From: Edolisoma coerulescens
Lineage: Eukaryota > Chordata > Aves > Passeriformes > Campephagidae
Direction: 5' to 3'
DNA length: 64,000 nucleotides
Assembly (NCBI GenBank): GCA_013397115.1
Contig: VWZW01007169.1
Span: forward strand, 1,949,451-2,013,450
A program made the translations under genes and the position numbers. Positions 11,201 through 22,537 of this stretch are shown piece after piece. Positions within the stretch are counted from its first letter, which is position 1, and each line of letters begins with the position of its first letter. Below the pieces are notes generated by a model that was not told the origin of the DNA, searched no databases, and saw only the letters and a program-made list of their open reading frames with translations.

Positions 11201-12000
11201 GCCTTTACCACAGACTCTCATAAGCAGCACGATCTTTGCTTAAATTAGATGTTTAAAATTGATCTCTTATTTTGATCCAATTTTGCTTTCTAAACAGAAA
11301 CAAGTGGCTTATCGCATCTAAATTCTACAATATTTGAAGCTGCTTAAGAGAATGTTTTGAGAAAAGAGAAGTATGTGTGTTTTGGTGAGGCTGTGCTGAT
11401 GTTTAGAGAAAAAAGGGTAAAATTGCTTTCATATTGGGCACTGGCCAAATGGCTGATGACTCTGTAATAATGTTCTCCAGATGTTAGGCAGTTAAACCAG
11501 ACCAAAATGCTGTTACTAACTTATTGTTATTTAGCATTTACTATATAAACAGAATATTTGTATTTAATTCCACTTTAGTTCAATGGATTGTGATTAATAT
11601 CGTAATTACCCCAATTCAGAGAACTTTTTAGACCAGACTCTTCTGTGTTTTCTCAGAGCTTAGCACACCGTACATCAGCCCTAATTACATGGTGTATCTG
11701 ACTGGGATCTGCCCTGTAATCACATGCCCTAGTGTACCCTGAACTACTGGGTGTTGTGTCAGCAAGGAGCAGACACAACTGCACTGTGTAAAACATTTCA
11801 AGACACTGAAATTAAATTGCATTTTATCTGGGGAAAAAAAAGAATTGCTCTCAAAATTCACAGCCTTTAGCTGGTCATCAGGTGACATGAAATCATCAGA
11901 ACTTGTCTGATTTCTCAGCAGTCACAGCATTAATTACTTTCATCGATGAAACACCTTGCTTATGATTTTTGAAGATTTTTTATTATGCCTAAGTGCCTTC
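8242..12000. other. AT-rich unique sequence with one A15 tract
   Basis: Mostly AT-rich single-copy DNA without recognisable genes. It includes an uninterrupted run of 15 A at 8405-8419 with no retroposed body recognised upstream. An octamer-type palindrome at 10529-10542 is listed separately. Open frames at 8751-9062 (-), 10583-10804 (-) and 11685-11888 (-) lack motifs. Confidence 0.5.
10529..10542. promoter_or_regulatory. Palindromic octamer-like site (possible POU-factor site)
   Basis: The string ATTTGCATGCAAAG contains the 12-bp palindrome TTTGCATGCAAA. This places an ATTTGCAT octamer and its inverted partner ATGCAAAG overlapping on opposite strands. POU-domain factors such as OCT1 bind the octamer singly and can bind palindromic arrangements as dimers. 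Such a site arises by chance reasonably often in AT-rich DNA, so function is unproven. Confidence 0.25.
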
Positions 12001-12450
12001 TCTGTTTCAGGGTGTAGTCAGAGCATGACAGTGTTGCACACATGTGGCCAGGGGATGTGGCACTCTGCTGACAGGATATAGGGCATCCCAGTCTCTTTTG
12101 GGTGTGCAGATACTCCCACAGTAGTGCCTCTTACTGCACCACATCTGGTCTCCCTTGCCCAGCCCCGGCTTGGTCTGTACACCCATCATCAGCCTGGCCT
12201 GCTGCTCTTGAGCACGGGTAGAAGTCTAGGCTGGGTCATCTTTAAGGGTGGGAATCTAGGCTACTCCTGTTCCTGGGGAGGCACATCAGTGCCCACAGTG
12301 GGTTTCTGCATTGCACTTGGAGAAATCATGGCACAGCTTGCACACTCAGAGAGCCTTGGGTGTCTCACATCCCTTCAGGAACCAGCTGGAGGTGACAGCA
12401 CGCCTCGCTTTTCCCCAATGTGTCCCTGGAATTAGTGACCTCACTGTTCT
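12001..12450. other. GC-richer patch, no gene recognised
   Basis: About 450 bases of GC-richer, CpG-poor DNA with overlapping open frames on both strands (12007-12189 minus, 12124-12435 plus, continuing to 12311-12772 plus). No domain or convincing splice pair is visible. Confidence 0.45.
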
Positions 12451-14100
12451 CAGACACTTCAAAATCCTCAAAAATCAGTCCTCTGGCACGTATTTGGGTG
12501 CTTTGCTGTTTGTCTCTGATGCACAGAGACCCACCTTGGTGGTCAAAGGTAAAGAGAACACAGTGTTTGTACCTTTTGGAGTACATAACCATCAGGGTCA
12601 GATTTTGCATGATAAAAGCAAAACCGATTTCTGTGCAGCCAATCAAAGGGGCAATATTTTAAGCCCTGGTAAGGGCTTTGTGCTCTGCTTCCATTTACAG
12701 CAATGTCAAGAGTATAGCAAGGACAAATGGGAATCATGCGTGATCATAATGTTCCTATTTATATACACATAAAATAGAACAGGCTTTTAAAAGCTAATAC
12801 AATTTTCTATTATAATGATAACCTTAATAAAAATATGGTTTCACTACAAAGATATAAACAAATACAATAGAAAGTGAGATAATGCCATAGAATGGATGCA
12901 TTATTTTTGGAATTTGAAGGACACCTGCCAGAAAACATTTACCAACTTGTGCAATCCACAGCAAATGAAATACAAACTTACCTTCTGCTGTTGCCTGGAT
13001 ATAACATATTTACTGTGCAGTTTTCTTATTGCTGTGGATTTCTAAGATAATTAGTCGTTGTTGTTTAGTGTATAGTATCTGACCTAGAATTTACCAGGAC
13101 TTACTAAACAAATGTTGAAATGAGAAAAGAGATAGTACTCTTCTTTTTAATTCATTGGAAGATGCAAAACAGATAAATAATGTGTGTTTCCACTGTGGAG
13201 CCCTACATGAGCTAGATATGTTATAATTATCTTAAGCATTTTATTGAAGTCTTCTGTTCAGATTTTGCATATACTTTGCTGCTAGCTCAATTGAAATGAA
13301 CTGCAGTATCAAAGTAAAAACAAGGTTGGTCTCCTTTAATTACGAATGTTATAAATGTTGTGGATGAAGGAAGAGCTCACCAAAACACATCCTATGAACA
13401 TTGTATCTGTGCATCTAGAATGTGTTTTTAGAAAATATTACAGATTTTATTTATGAAATTAGCCTTCTTCCTCTTATGACATAATTTGTCCTTTCTATCT
13501 TTGCTTCTTTTGCTGAAATCACAAAATACTAAAATTCTCATAAGACATTGGTTTTCTTTATAGCTTCCATTTCAGTTCTTTGCTGATTGTGTATGTGTTC
13601 CTTTTAATCATTTAGCAGCCTTTTGCCACATAAATAACCAGTCCTTTCTCGCATTATGATATACCATCACCATGAGTGCCAGAGTGGATTGCTGGATGGT
13701 GTTTATTGTCATGTGTTACTTTACCAGGTCTTTACTTGTCCATGTTCTTGGCACATTGGCAATCTGCTGATTTTCCCTTCTCTTGGTGCTGAAGGATGTC
13801 CAGGGAAAAGGACTCAACTCCCACCAGGTGCTGAGGTGGCTGAGCTATAACGTGTACTAGCCAGGAGCAGGAAGGTCCCTGGGGTAGAAAATGCAGGGTA
13901 AGAAAATGCAGAATTAAAAAAATTCAAGGATGGCTTGTGTCTTTGTTGTTGCTGGGTGGCTCCTGCCTTCTGTCCAGTTTAAGGATGTCAGAACTTGAGC
14001 TTCTTCCTCTTAGGGGTGACAGGAGCAAGAAGGAATGAGAAATGTTTGTTTCTTGTTTTCTCAGGTGTGGTTTATGATGCCCAGTACATTTGGAGGTGGG
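12451..14100. other. AT-rich unique sequence, nothing recognised
   Basis: Largely AT-rich from 12770 to 13650, with no frame longer than about 150 codons and none with a motif. No repeat family was recognised. Confidence 0.5.
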
Positions 14101-17100
14101 CTTGGAGTATTTGGCAGGGGAGGGAGGACCTGGAGGCCAGAACTGTCTCACCAGTGTAGGAAAATTTGGAGCATGGCTCTGCTAAGAGCTGAAAGGGGAT
14201 GAGTGCTGAGCTGCCATGTCTTCTGGGGGTCTGGGGCAGCAAGTGGGGTGTCAGGGCACAAGGCTACACATGCAGCCCCTGGAGCAGCAGCCAGGGCTCC
14301 AGCACACCAAGACACGGTGCTGCCCGAAGCAGCAGCCTGCTTGTGCACAGCTGTGTCTGGAATGGGCCCTGGGAAATGGTTGCAACATAGGCAGAATCAA
14401 TACACCTACCTTTACTCAAGTTCCACTGCCTTTCCCTCCCTGAAAAAGTGTGGGTTTTTTTCTGGTGCTCCCAGTTGTGATTTTACAGATTATCAGGGCA
14501 ATATAACATAGATGCTTTCATTATTACAGAAAATGCAGTTAGGTATGTAAAATGTCAGTCTGAATGCTTCCTTTGCCTGTGTGATGTAGGTTTAAATCTT
14601 GAGCAGGGCATGTGATTTCAACTTGCCTTGAGCATAATAAGGAAGTAATTACTCAGCTATTGAGAAAGGTCCTAATATCATTACAGCCTGAATGTCCAGG
14701 CAGTATCTGCCTATTATTTGAAATGGTTTCAAAATATTTGAAAAAAAAAACCAAACCGAAACCCTCAAATTCAAGTCACATGGGAAGAATATGAGTTATC
14801 ATAAAAAAGTGTTACGAGATAATTCTAAATGTCAGTTTAGCATATTTTAGCCTATTGGATCTTTATACAGAGCTGAATAACATCTTTCATGAAGTAAATG
14901 TCTTTTTGGTAAACTGAAAGGGACAATAATATTTAAAGGTCAGTTCACATGGAGAGCTGGTTCTAGTTATTGTTATTAAAGATCCAGCTGTATTACCTTT
15001 ACACAACATTACCCCACAAATCCTTATTAAAACTGCAAAAGCAAACCATATCTTTCCTTCTTTTCCTCCCCCCTCCTCCTTCCTGCCACAATCCTGAGAT
15101 CCTTGATTCTGCCTTCTCTTTGTATGTAACAATTTCTCTAGTGAATAGCACTGGATGATCCTCACCCTGCTTCTGCCACGCTGCATCCAAAAGAGTCATA
15201 CATTATAGTTGCTGTCAGTGCTGCCAGCTAGAAAAAGCCCTCTCATTTCTACATTACATTTCAGCCTCCCACGTATGACATGAGCTACCCTGCAAACAGT
15301 TGTTTAATAGTTTTCAGCTGCTTAGGAAATGGTAGTTGATTTCAAAGGGGTTTTTTATTCAGAAAGAAGTTGCAGTAGTGTGTTGTGTGCCTGCTGCTGT
15401 GTTTGAGTGGAAGCAGGCTGTCTGTCTGCCCATCGCACTGCCCACCCAGCCGTGACCAATTGGTGTAAATAATCTGCACAATGCCATGGTTCATTTATGC
15501 ACAAGCACCCCCTCCCCAGAAAACTCTCCTGGGAGGGATTCTCTTGTAGGGTGCATGTCTCCCAGGGCTGGGGGCTCGGGGGGCTGTGCTGCAGGCTAGC
15601 AGCATGGGGCAGGCACAGGGCTCTGTGCCCCTGCATGCCATGAGGTGACTGTCCCGGGCGCATGGCTGGGGGCTTCCTCTCACAGCCCTCTGCCAGTGCC
15701 CAGGCTGTGCTCTGCTTGGGTCGGTCTCCTCTTGTCTCTTAGCCACTGCTCACAGGCGTGGGCTGTGAGGGAGGCCTGCTGCATGGGATGGAAGAGTTTG
15801 CTCTGCATTCATGTCTGTATCTGGATGCTTCTCTGGGCTGTGCTCGCAGCCCTTTTGTTACCAAGACGGCCTTGAACAAAGAGGCAATCAGTTGGTTTTG
15901 CTGAGGATCCCGGAGGGGAAGTTGCTGCCGGGGTCTGGTGCTGCAGAGGAGGGTGTTGGCATGAGTGAGGTAGCTGGCCAGGAAGTAAAACAGAAGTGGA
16001 AAAGCAATGACCATAATATGGAGATGGGATCATATTTTCTTTCTTCACAGCTAGAGAAACCCAAGTGATTTAGGAGCCCTTTCAGTCAAGGTGGACATAG
16101 AGCGGGGCTGGGGCAGGCTGTTACCTGGCTCCTGGGCACGCAGAGGATGAGCAGGGACAGGATGTGCCAGGCCCTGTTCCTGATGGGCAATTCAGATGTA
16201 AGCCTCATATTTTAACATACAGAGAGAGTTTAGGTAAAGACATATGAACTGTGCTGTGTCTGATGGTGGCAGTGCTGGGGGCAGCCTGGCAGCCCTTTCC
16301 TTCAGTAGTGGAGATATATCCAGTGTGCCCAGAAACAATGAAGGACAGTTGCACAATGTTCAGTGCAGTGAGTGCTTCTCTGTGCTGAACAACTCTACTA
16401 AATGCAATATGCAGTTTGTAAAATGGCTTCCATGGAGAGACTGCAAAAGCTGAGTGTCAGATTTTTTATCCTAAGAAACCTCAAAAAAAAAAGTGCCACA
16501 GTTTCTGTTTTCCCAAAAGCAGAAATGTGACGTTGTGCAAACAGAATGGTGTGCTGCAAGCTGTGGCTTTGATGAGACATACCCGTGCCGTTACCTAATG
16601 CCTTGTTACTGCTCAGTGAACATGAGGATTTGATGGGTAGTGCATCCATGACCATGGACTCCAGAGAGAGCTGTTGGTCAAGGCAGAACACCGCTTTGCC
16701 TGTAAAATGTTTGTCCAGAATCAGGACAGGTCCTTGGATACAAGTTAATTACCCAAATTACCCAATGGCGACAATCAGGAAAATCACCTGCTTGGAAAAG
16801 GAGACCCAGTGTATGGCTGCTTCCATACAGTGTTGTCCAGGAGCTGATCATGGCTTTGGGAGAGGGAAGGGGACTTGAGAGCTTCCAGGCATCTCTTCTG
16901 CTCCAGCAGGTGCCTTGCTTCCCCGAGAGCTGCCTTCACATCTGAGAGCAGTCTGAAAGGTTTGATCTGGACATACCAGCTTTTGAGTATCAGGGGAGCA
17001 CAGACAAAGCTCAGCCACAGACAGGCCACTATCTGAGCCACACAAGAGGTTCAGGCTCGAGCAGCTAATACCCGTGCTGTGCCATCTCCAGCCAGCTCTC

Positions 17101-18060
17101 CTCCTCTCGGCACTGCACAGCAGCCAGTTCTCCTGGCCTAAGCTCGTGCTGCTGTTAAGGCAGCCAGGTTAGCAACAGGCACGCAGGTAACAACAGCACA
17201 GGTGGCTGGACAGGGTGGAGGGCAGCTGTGTTGGAAAGTTTTTTGCCCTTGGTTACTTTTTGCAACCCATTAAGCTTGAGGTTGCAGAGATCCAGAACTA
17301 GCACTAGCACTGCAGAAATATCCCCTTTCCATTGCTGTGGGAAGCTCCAGTGTGCCAAGCTTTGTGATGCTACTCTAGTAAACAGTAAAAACACATGGAA
17401 GCATTCAGCCTTCTGTTTTTCAATGTTCTGGGCTCCTTCATGAGCTCTACATCCATAGTATACCCTTGTAAGAAAATGTGCCTTCCTGTTTGTGTTTTTC
17501 AGGGCTGTTTCCAGAGCATCCTAACTTCCTTTCTTTCCTTGTTTCATTTCTGGATGAAAATCCAAACCCACACAAGCACTTAGTTTTCCCTGCTTCTGGT
17601 GTCCTTGGCTCCCTCTAAGTGAAAGGCTTTAAAAATGTTTTTTTTTCCCAGCTTAGTATCCTCTCCCCTCTTGTGCTGGTTCACTGATGACCTCACTGGT
17701 CTAAATATAGGCTCACCTCCCCCAGGCGCAGGAGAGCAGGACCACACTGCAGCTGTGGAGGCGATGGAAATGTTGCCTTTCCTTTTAGCAGCTATGTTGG
17801 CTTCCATGGTTGAAGCCCCGCTGTCTCCAAGCCTGCTGCAGCCTGTGCAGCCCAGGTTGGGTGCTGCAGAGCAGGGTGTCTTCAGAAGTGCTCCTGCCCA
17901 GCCTCAGTGCCCTCGCTCGGGGCCTGCAGAAGGCGGAGGTCTGGAGCTGGCCATGAGAGATGGGTAGGGTGGGAAGGCAGGGCTGGGGCTGGGACACCTC
18001 TGCCTGCTGGGGAAGGAGGTGGGGACAGCATCTCTGGGGCCTTGGAGGACTCCTCCGGAG
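14101..18060. other. Alternating GC-richer patches and AT-rich spacers
   Basis: GC-richer patches lie at about 14100-14390, 15380-15800, 16040-16180, 16830-17230 and 17690-18060, separated by AT-rich DNA. They are rich in CAGC/GCTG-type words, as avian single-copy DNA often is, and carry scattered CpGs but no dense island. A small perfect tandem pair, AATTACCCA twice, sits at 16747-16764. Every open frame here overlaps another on the opposite strand and none has a recognisable product. Confidence 0.45.
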
Positions 18061-19820
18061 GAAACATAGAAACCTGAAAGATGCTCCACCTGTCCTTTAC
18101 CCCTCCAATAAATGTTGTGCCCTGTGCCCTCTAGATGTGAGAAAGAAAATGTGATTAAAATGGTAAAATGCTTTTATTTGTGAAATATTAGCTTTGTGTA
18201 ATAGGTATTCTAAAGCAGATACTCATTTAAAGGTTATATTTAATATAGCTCTGCTCCAGTTTTTCTTTTTTATTATTTTCTTATACATCTTTTCACTTTC
18301 TAAGGCAATGCTCCAGTGACTACTGCAATATAATAGCTGCTTTCTCTCTCAGTACACAATTTGACAGCATTTATTCTTTCCTTCAGTGAACATAATTACT
18401 TCACATATGGAACCTGTGATAGCCTACAGGCATCTGAGAGAAACCAGAATCATACAATCTGTCCCCTTTGTGAGCTTAATTTACATTCACAAGTGTCATT
18501 TTAATGGTGCTGGCAACATGTAGGATAAAAATTACAGGTCAGCTGCAGCATGTCACAGGGAACTGTGCTTAAGTCAATAACATGGTATTATTACATTCTG
18601 GATAATTTTACAAGGTAGATCTCACAGAAGAAATTTGACCCCTATTTCTTTAGTTTTCTGCCTTTTGGTTTCCTTCATAAGGTAATTCACTTAGAAATGG
18701 ATGTTGCAAAACTGCAAACATGTTGACAAAGAGGTTAGACTGTAGAAGGCATTTCCAAATCTGAAAGCAACACCTTTCCCTTGCTGTAACTTGTAACAGT
18801 GCTTAGAATTACCATGCTCTGGCATATTTAAAAATTTGCACCGTTAATTCTTGAAATTTGTTTTCCTGATCCATGTAATCAAAATACTGAGGGGCATAGC
18901 CTTCTGCCTTCTCATTTCATACAGTTGACAGAAATTTGAGCTTTCTGCAACTGAGTATTTTTTAGCCAGCAAAAGCAGTCTCAGGCTAGGTATTTTACAG
19001 ACATTTTGTACAACAAAAATGGTGAGTGTCACAGAGACATTCTGCATACAAACCTATGAGCAAGTCAGGATTTAATTTTTATATTTATAAGACCTAAAAA
19101 TAACAGCTCATTTTTTATACAGGCATCTGTAATATAGATAAAGGTGCAATAAATAATCTAATAAACATCGGGTGATTTGTTTTAGTGTAAGCTTGTTTTG
19201 GGGTAGAGCACTCAATTCAAATATAAAATCAATCTTATTGACCATCACTGATTATTTTTGGTTTTTATAAACCCCATAATTTACTGCATTTTAAGCTTTC
19301 AAAGTTTGTTTAGGGCTTGTACAGTTTGCCCATAGTGCTATGACATTCAAAAAGTCCATATATACACAGACAAGGCAAATACACTCCCAGGTGCCTCCCC
19401 CCTGCACACATACCCACACACATCCATTGCCTCAACCACGCAGCCATGTACTCCTCCTGAAATTTGCATCCTCTTGCTGTAAGCACTTTTACTCATTCGA
19501 GGAACACAAGGGGGAAAAAAATCTTTTGTCTAATGATTCATTTTCATATCACTGACAGTATTGGAGTTTGAGTGAATTTTTTTAACTAACCCCCCCTTCC
19601 ACCCTCCTTCCTGAAAAAAAAAAAGGCATCTTTTTCCTCTGAGAAGGCTAGATAGAACATTCTTGAATCTATAGTAAAAAGTATAATAAACTAACAGCAA
19701 GGAACTGGATGCATAAATACCTAGATATAGTGAATATGCCCACTACCTGAAGACTTGTAACACGGCTGACGATGAAGCAAAAATGCGTATAAACCCCCCA
19801 GATAATTAAAGTTAAAACCA
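18061..19820. other. AT-rich unique sequence, nothing recognised
   Basis: AT-rich DNA free of recognised repeats, with an imperfect CA-rich stretch at about 19400-19425 and an A11 tract near 19615-19625. Absence of both repeats and genes would be compatible with conserved non-coding DNA, but conservation cannot be judged from one sequence. Confidence 0.45.
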
Positions 19821-19975
19821 GGAAAATTACAACTTGAGTACATCTCACATTTTTGAGAGTGAAGGTAGTTAGGCACTGGAAAGGATTCCTTTTGAGACTG
19901 GTGGAATACCCATCAAAACTTCATGTCTTTCTAAAGGATGTGTCCCACCCTACTGGTGGTCTGATGTGAGAAGTC
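19821..19975 (+). mobile_element. Ancient CR1 (or related L3-type) remnant
   Basis: At the DNA level this is badly decayed, but conceptual translation from about 19849 keeps the CR1 ORF2 tail in register. It reads FLRVKVVRHWKGF, then a short Leu-rich gap, then VEYPS and HVFLKDV. This parallels the usual FFTVRVVRHWNRLP, VVESPS and EVFK blocks. Just upstream, GGAAAATTACAACTTGAGTACATC resembles the GRFRLDIR coding block in a shifted frame. The DNA block AGTTAGGCACTGGAAAGG parallels the usual GAGGCACTGGAACAGG. It is the oldest-looking of the four CR1-type fragments. Ends are approximate. Confidence 0.6.
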
Positions 19976-22340
19976 AGTCAGTTCTGTTTCATTGTCCATG
20001 TTTAAGTCCACCCAGGCCTTTAATCCCCTAAAACCACACAGCCAACCTCTGAAGTCTAATGTCAGCCTTTAATTGGGAGAATATGTATTTGGGGCACAGG
20101 AAAATTTTCTTGTGTAAGGAAAGTGTCTGTTAGTCATGTTCTTCACAGCCTGGCATAGGAAAGTGTTTGCATTTCAGATACTCTTTACCCTAGCGGGAGG
20201 CTCTGGTTTTGTTTCAAGCTCTCATTGCTGCAGGGGTGTAGGCTGGGAAACAAGAGCCACAAAGGGCAGGCTGGAGGTGTTCATTCCACCTCTGGAGCTC
20301 TCCCACGCACCCATCTTAGCATAAAAACTCCTGTCACTGATACACATGACAACATATGTGCAAATATTAATATTTTATGTGCCTGATGACCTATTGACCA
20401 AACTCTTTTACCACTGGAATATTTGAAACATGACAATTTTTGTTCTTTGTGATGGTCTTGGATAAGCTACAGTTCAGTTGCAAAAAAGTCTCATTTATTC
20501 TGTTGGAGATGTGCTGGAGTATCTTGTCTGCCTCTCCTCAGCTTCTGTCTTCTCCTTTGGCTGACATTAAGTTTATTACTTATTTTATTAATGGTTGCCA
20601 TATCTGGTTTTTCTATTTTAGAGAAAGAAAAATAAAAGAAGAAAAAGAAGTGTTTACAGGGGAGACTTGCAGTCAGGAGCAAGCTGGGTGCAAGGCCCTG
20701 CCTGTGAACAGGGATTACTTCTGCTTTTTAAAAGGTAAGGGACACAATCAAGTTTTTGGCCTGACATCCTCTTTTCACCAGTAGAACACAATTGGGCTGA
20801 TAAATTTTGTGAGAAGAGGCTGAACATGCAGTAGGTGAATTCTGTTGTTGGGCCTAGAACTTGAGCCTTTGAGCTCTCTCTTTTTGTCAGCTTGTGATAT
20901 CAGGCTCTTTAGACGTCCTTTCTCTGTCACCTCCTGTTGAGCAGATGTTTATTGGTGTGAATACTTATCTTAAGAGCTGCTTTCGTCAACTGAGTTTGGA
21001 AAAAGGTTTTGTGTTCATCAGCAATGGTTTTGAACAAAAGTAAAGTCTTTGTGGGTTGGTTTCAGGGAAGTTGCCAGGCAACTGGGAGGTTATAGCTTGT
21101 AGTCACACCTGGCGGCTTTTGGACGTAATCAGTTGGGTTTGCTTTGCAAAGTAAAATAAGAAATTACTATGGTGAGATTGCCCGAAATGGAGTTTTTTCC
21201 ATTTCAGGGAGGAGTTCTGTGCTTGGCTGGGATGATGGTGCTTGGCCATGCTTGCCTGGTGGCACCTGGGGCTCCCTCTGTGCGCTGCAGGCAGCACAGT
21301 GCCCCAGTTCAGTCCCTCTGACCCAGTGTGCAGCATCAGGACAGATGCAGGAGCCTGGATTAGTGGAGGCAGTCTTTCATATTGTATTTTCTGAGTGATG
21401 GGTAAAGGAACAAATCTACAGATTGAGTGTGTGCTGTTTTAATTTACCACTTAGAGGATGAAGCTGAACAGAGTCTGTGGTTAATATGAATTTTAAAAAG
21501 ATAATGAGATGTTTTTCTTCCCAAGCTGGCATCCAATCTTATTTTCTTTACTCGTCCTCCACCAAAAAAAACCCCCTACCAAGCTCTTGTCTCCGATTTG
21601 TTCATAAATACAATATCAAACACCTCCTCTGTGCCTTTGATGTATGCTCAAATCCGTGTGCCACTGTGTTGATTCATCTGGAGGATGCCCGGCGTGTGAG
21701 TGGTTTGGCACAGTGTGGTATGGGAGAGGAATCTGATAGTGAGAAAGGCAGAGGCAACGGCATAATTATGAAGGATTTCTTCCCCTCATACTGCTTCTTG
21801 TTATTTATTCTTCTCTCCATGTTTCCCCTGGTTATTTCTCTTCCTGAAATGAAAATAACCTGGCAAGAAAACAATGTTTCCACTCCCATCATTTTTAGGC
21901 AAGGAACACCAGGCATGTTTTTTTTAGCATTGCTAACTGAAGGATGATTATTCACCAATATTTTTTGTTGAAGCAAGCAGGCTTGTTAACTGTGGTGACA
22001 TTTTTAGTGATGCTATGATATCCCAGTGTCATTGTTGCTTGATTTATCAGTGTCTAAAGGATTATTTTGTTGAAAAACTTACCATGGATCTTGTGTTTAA
22101 GGCTGACTTTATGTGCGTATGACTACAAGTGTGTGAATTTGTATGAAAATAAGGGACAGAACTGTTAAGATGCTTCTTCTGTTTTGGGCTTTTGGCTCTG
22201 TGTCATAAAATACAAACTGGAGCCTTGAATTTCCGTGCTTTAAAATGGCATACTTAAACTGAGAAATACTGTAATTGAGATCAGCTCAGCCACAGCCATC
22301 CTACAGTTTGCATCTATTTACTCCCCCTCTTCTCCAAATT
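19976..22340. other. Unique sequence, nothing recognised
   Basis: Mixed composition with a GC-richer patch at about 21200-21370 and an A/G-rich stretch at 20620-20655. The 156-codon frame at 21477-21947 (+) and the reverse frame at 21674-21976 overlap; neither carries motifs. Confidence 0.45.
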
Positions 22341-22341
22341 C

Positions 22342-22537
22342 CTGACTCACCTTCTCTTATTCCTATACTTCTACAGGACTACTATTTGCAACCACTGCCT
22401 CCCCACCTGCCCCCTCCAGCTATGGACATGGGCTATCCTTGCCCTCCCCAACTAGTTCACCGCCACCTGCTAACCAGGCACACTTTGATCCACTGCTGAG
22501 CCTCTGGCTTTTGCACGTGGCTGCCTTGGGTCTTTGA
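22342..22537 (+). other. Candidate exon: strong 3' splice site plus Pro/Ser-rich frame
   Basis: A branch-point-like CTGAC (22342-22346) lies 30 bases before the acceptor CTACAG (AG at 22375-22376). Between them is a pyrimidine-rich tract with no intervening AG, which is textbook spacing. Two frames stay open after it. The frame from 22379 runs 52 codons to TGA at 22535-22537, is Pro/Ser-rich and contains SSYGHGLSLPSPTSSPPP. The frame from 22377 runs 40 codons to TGA at 22497-22499 and contains PLPPHLPPP. I do not recognise either peptide. No good donor follows before the stops, so it would be a terminal exon. Proline-rich reading can also arise simply from C-rich DNA. Confidence 0.2.
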
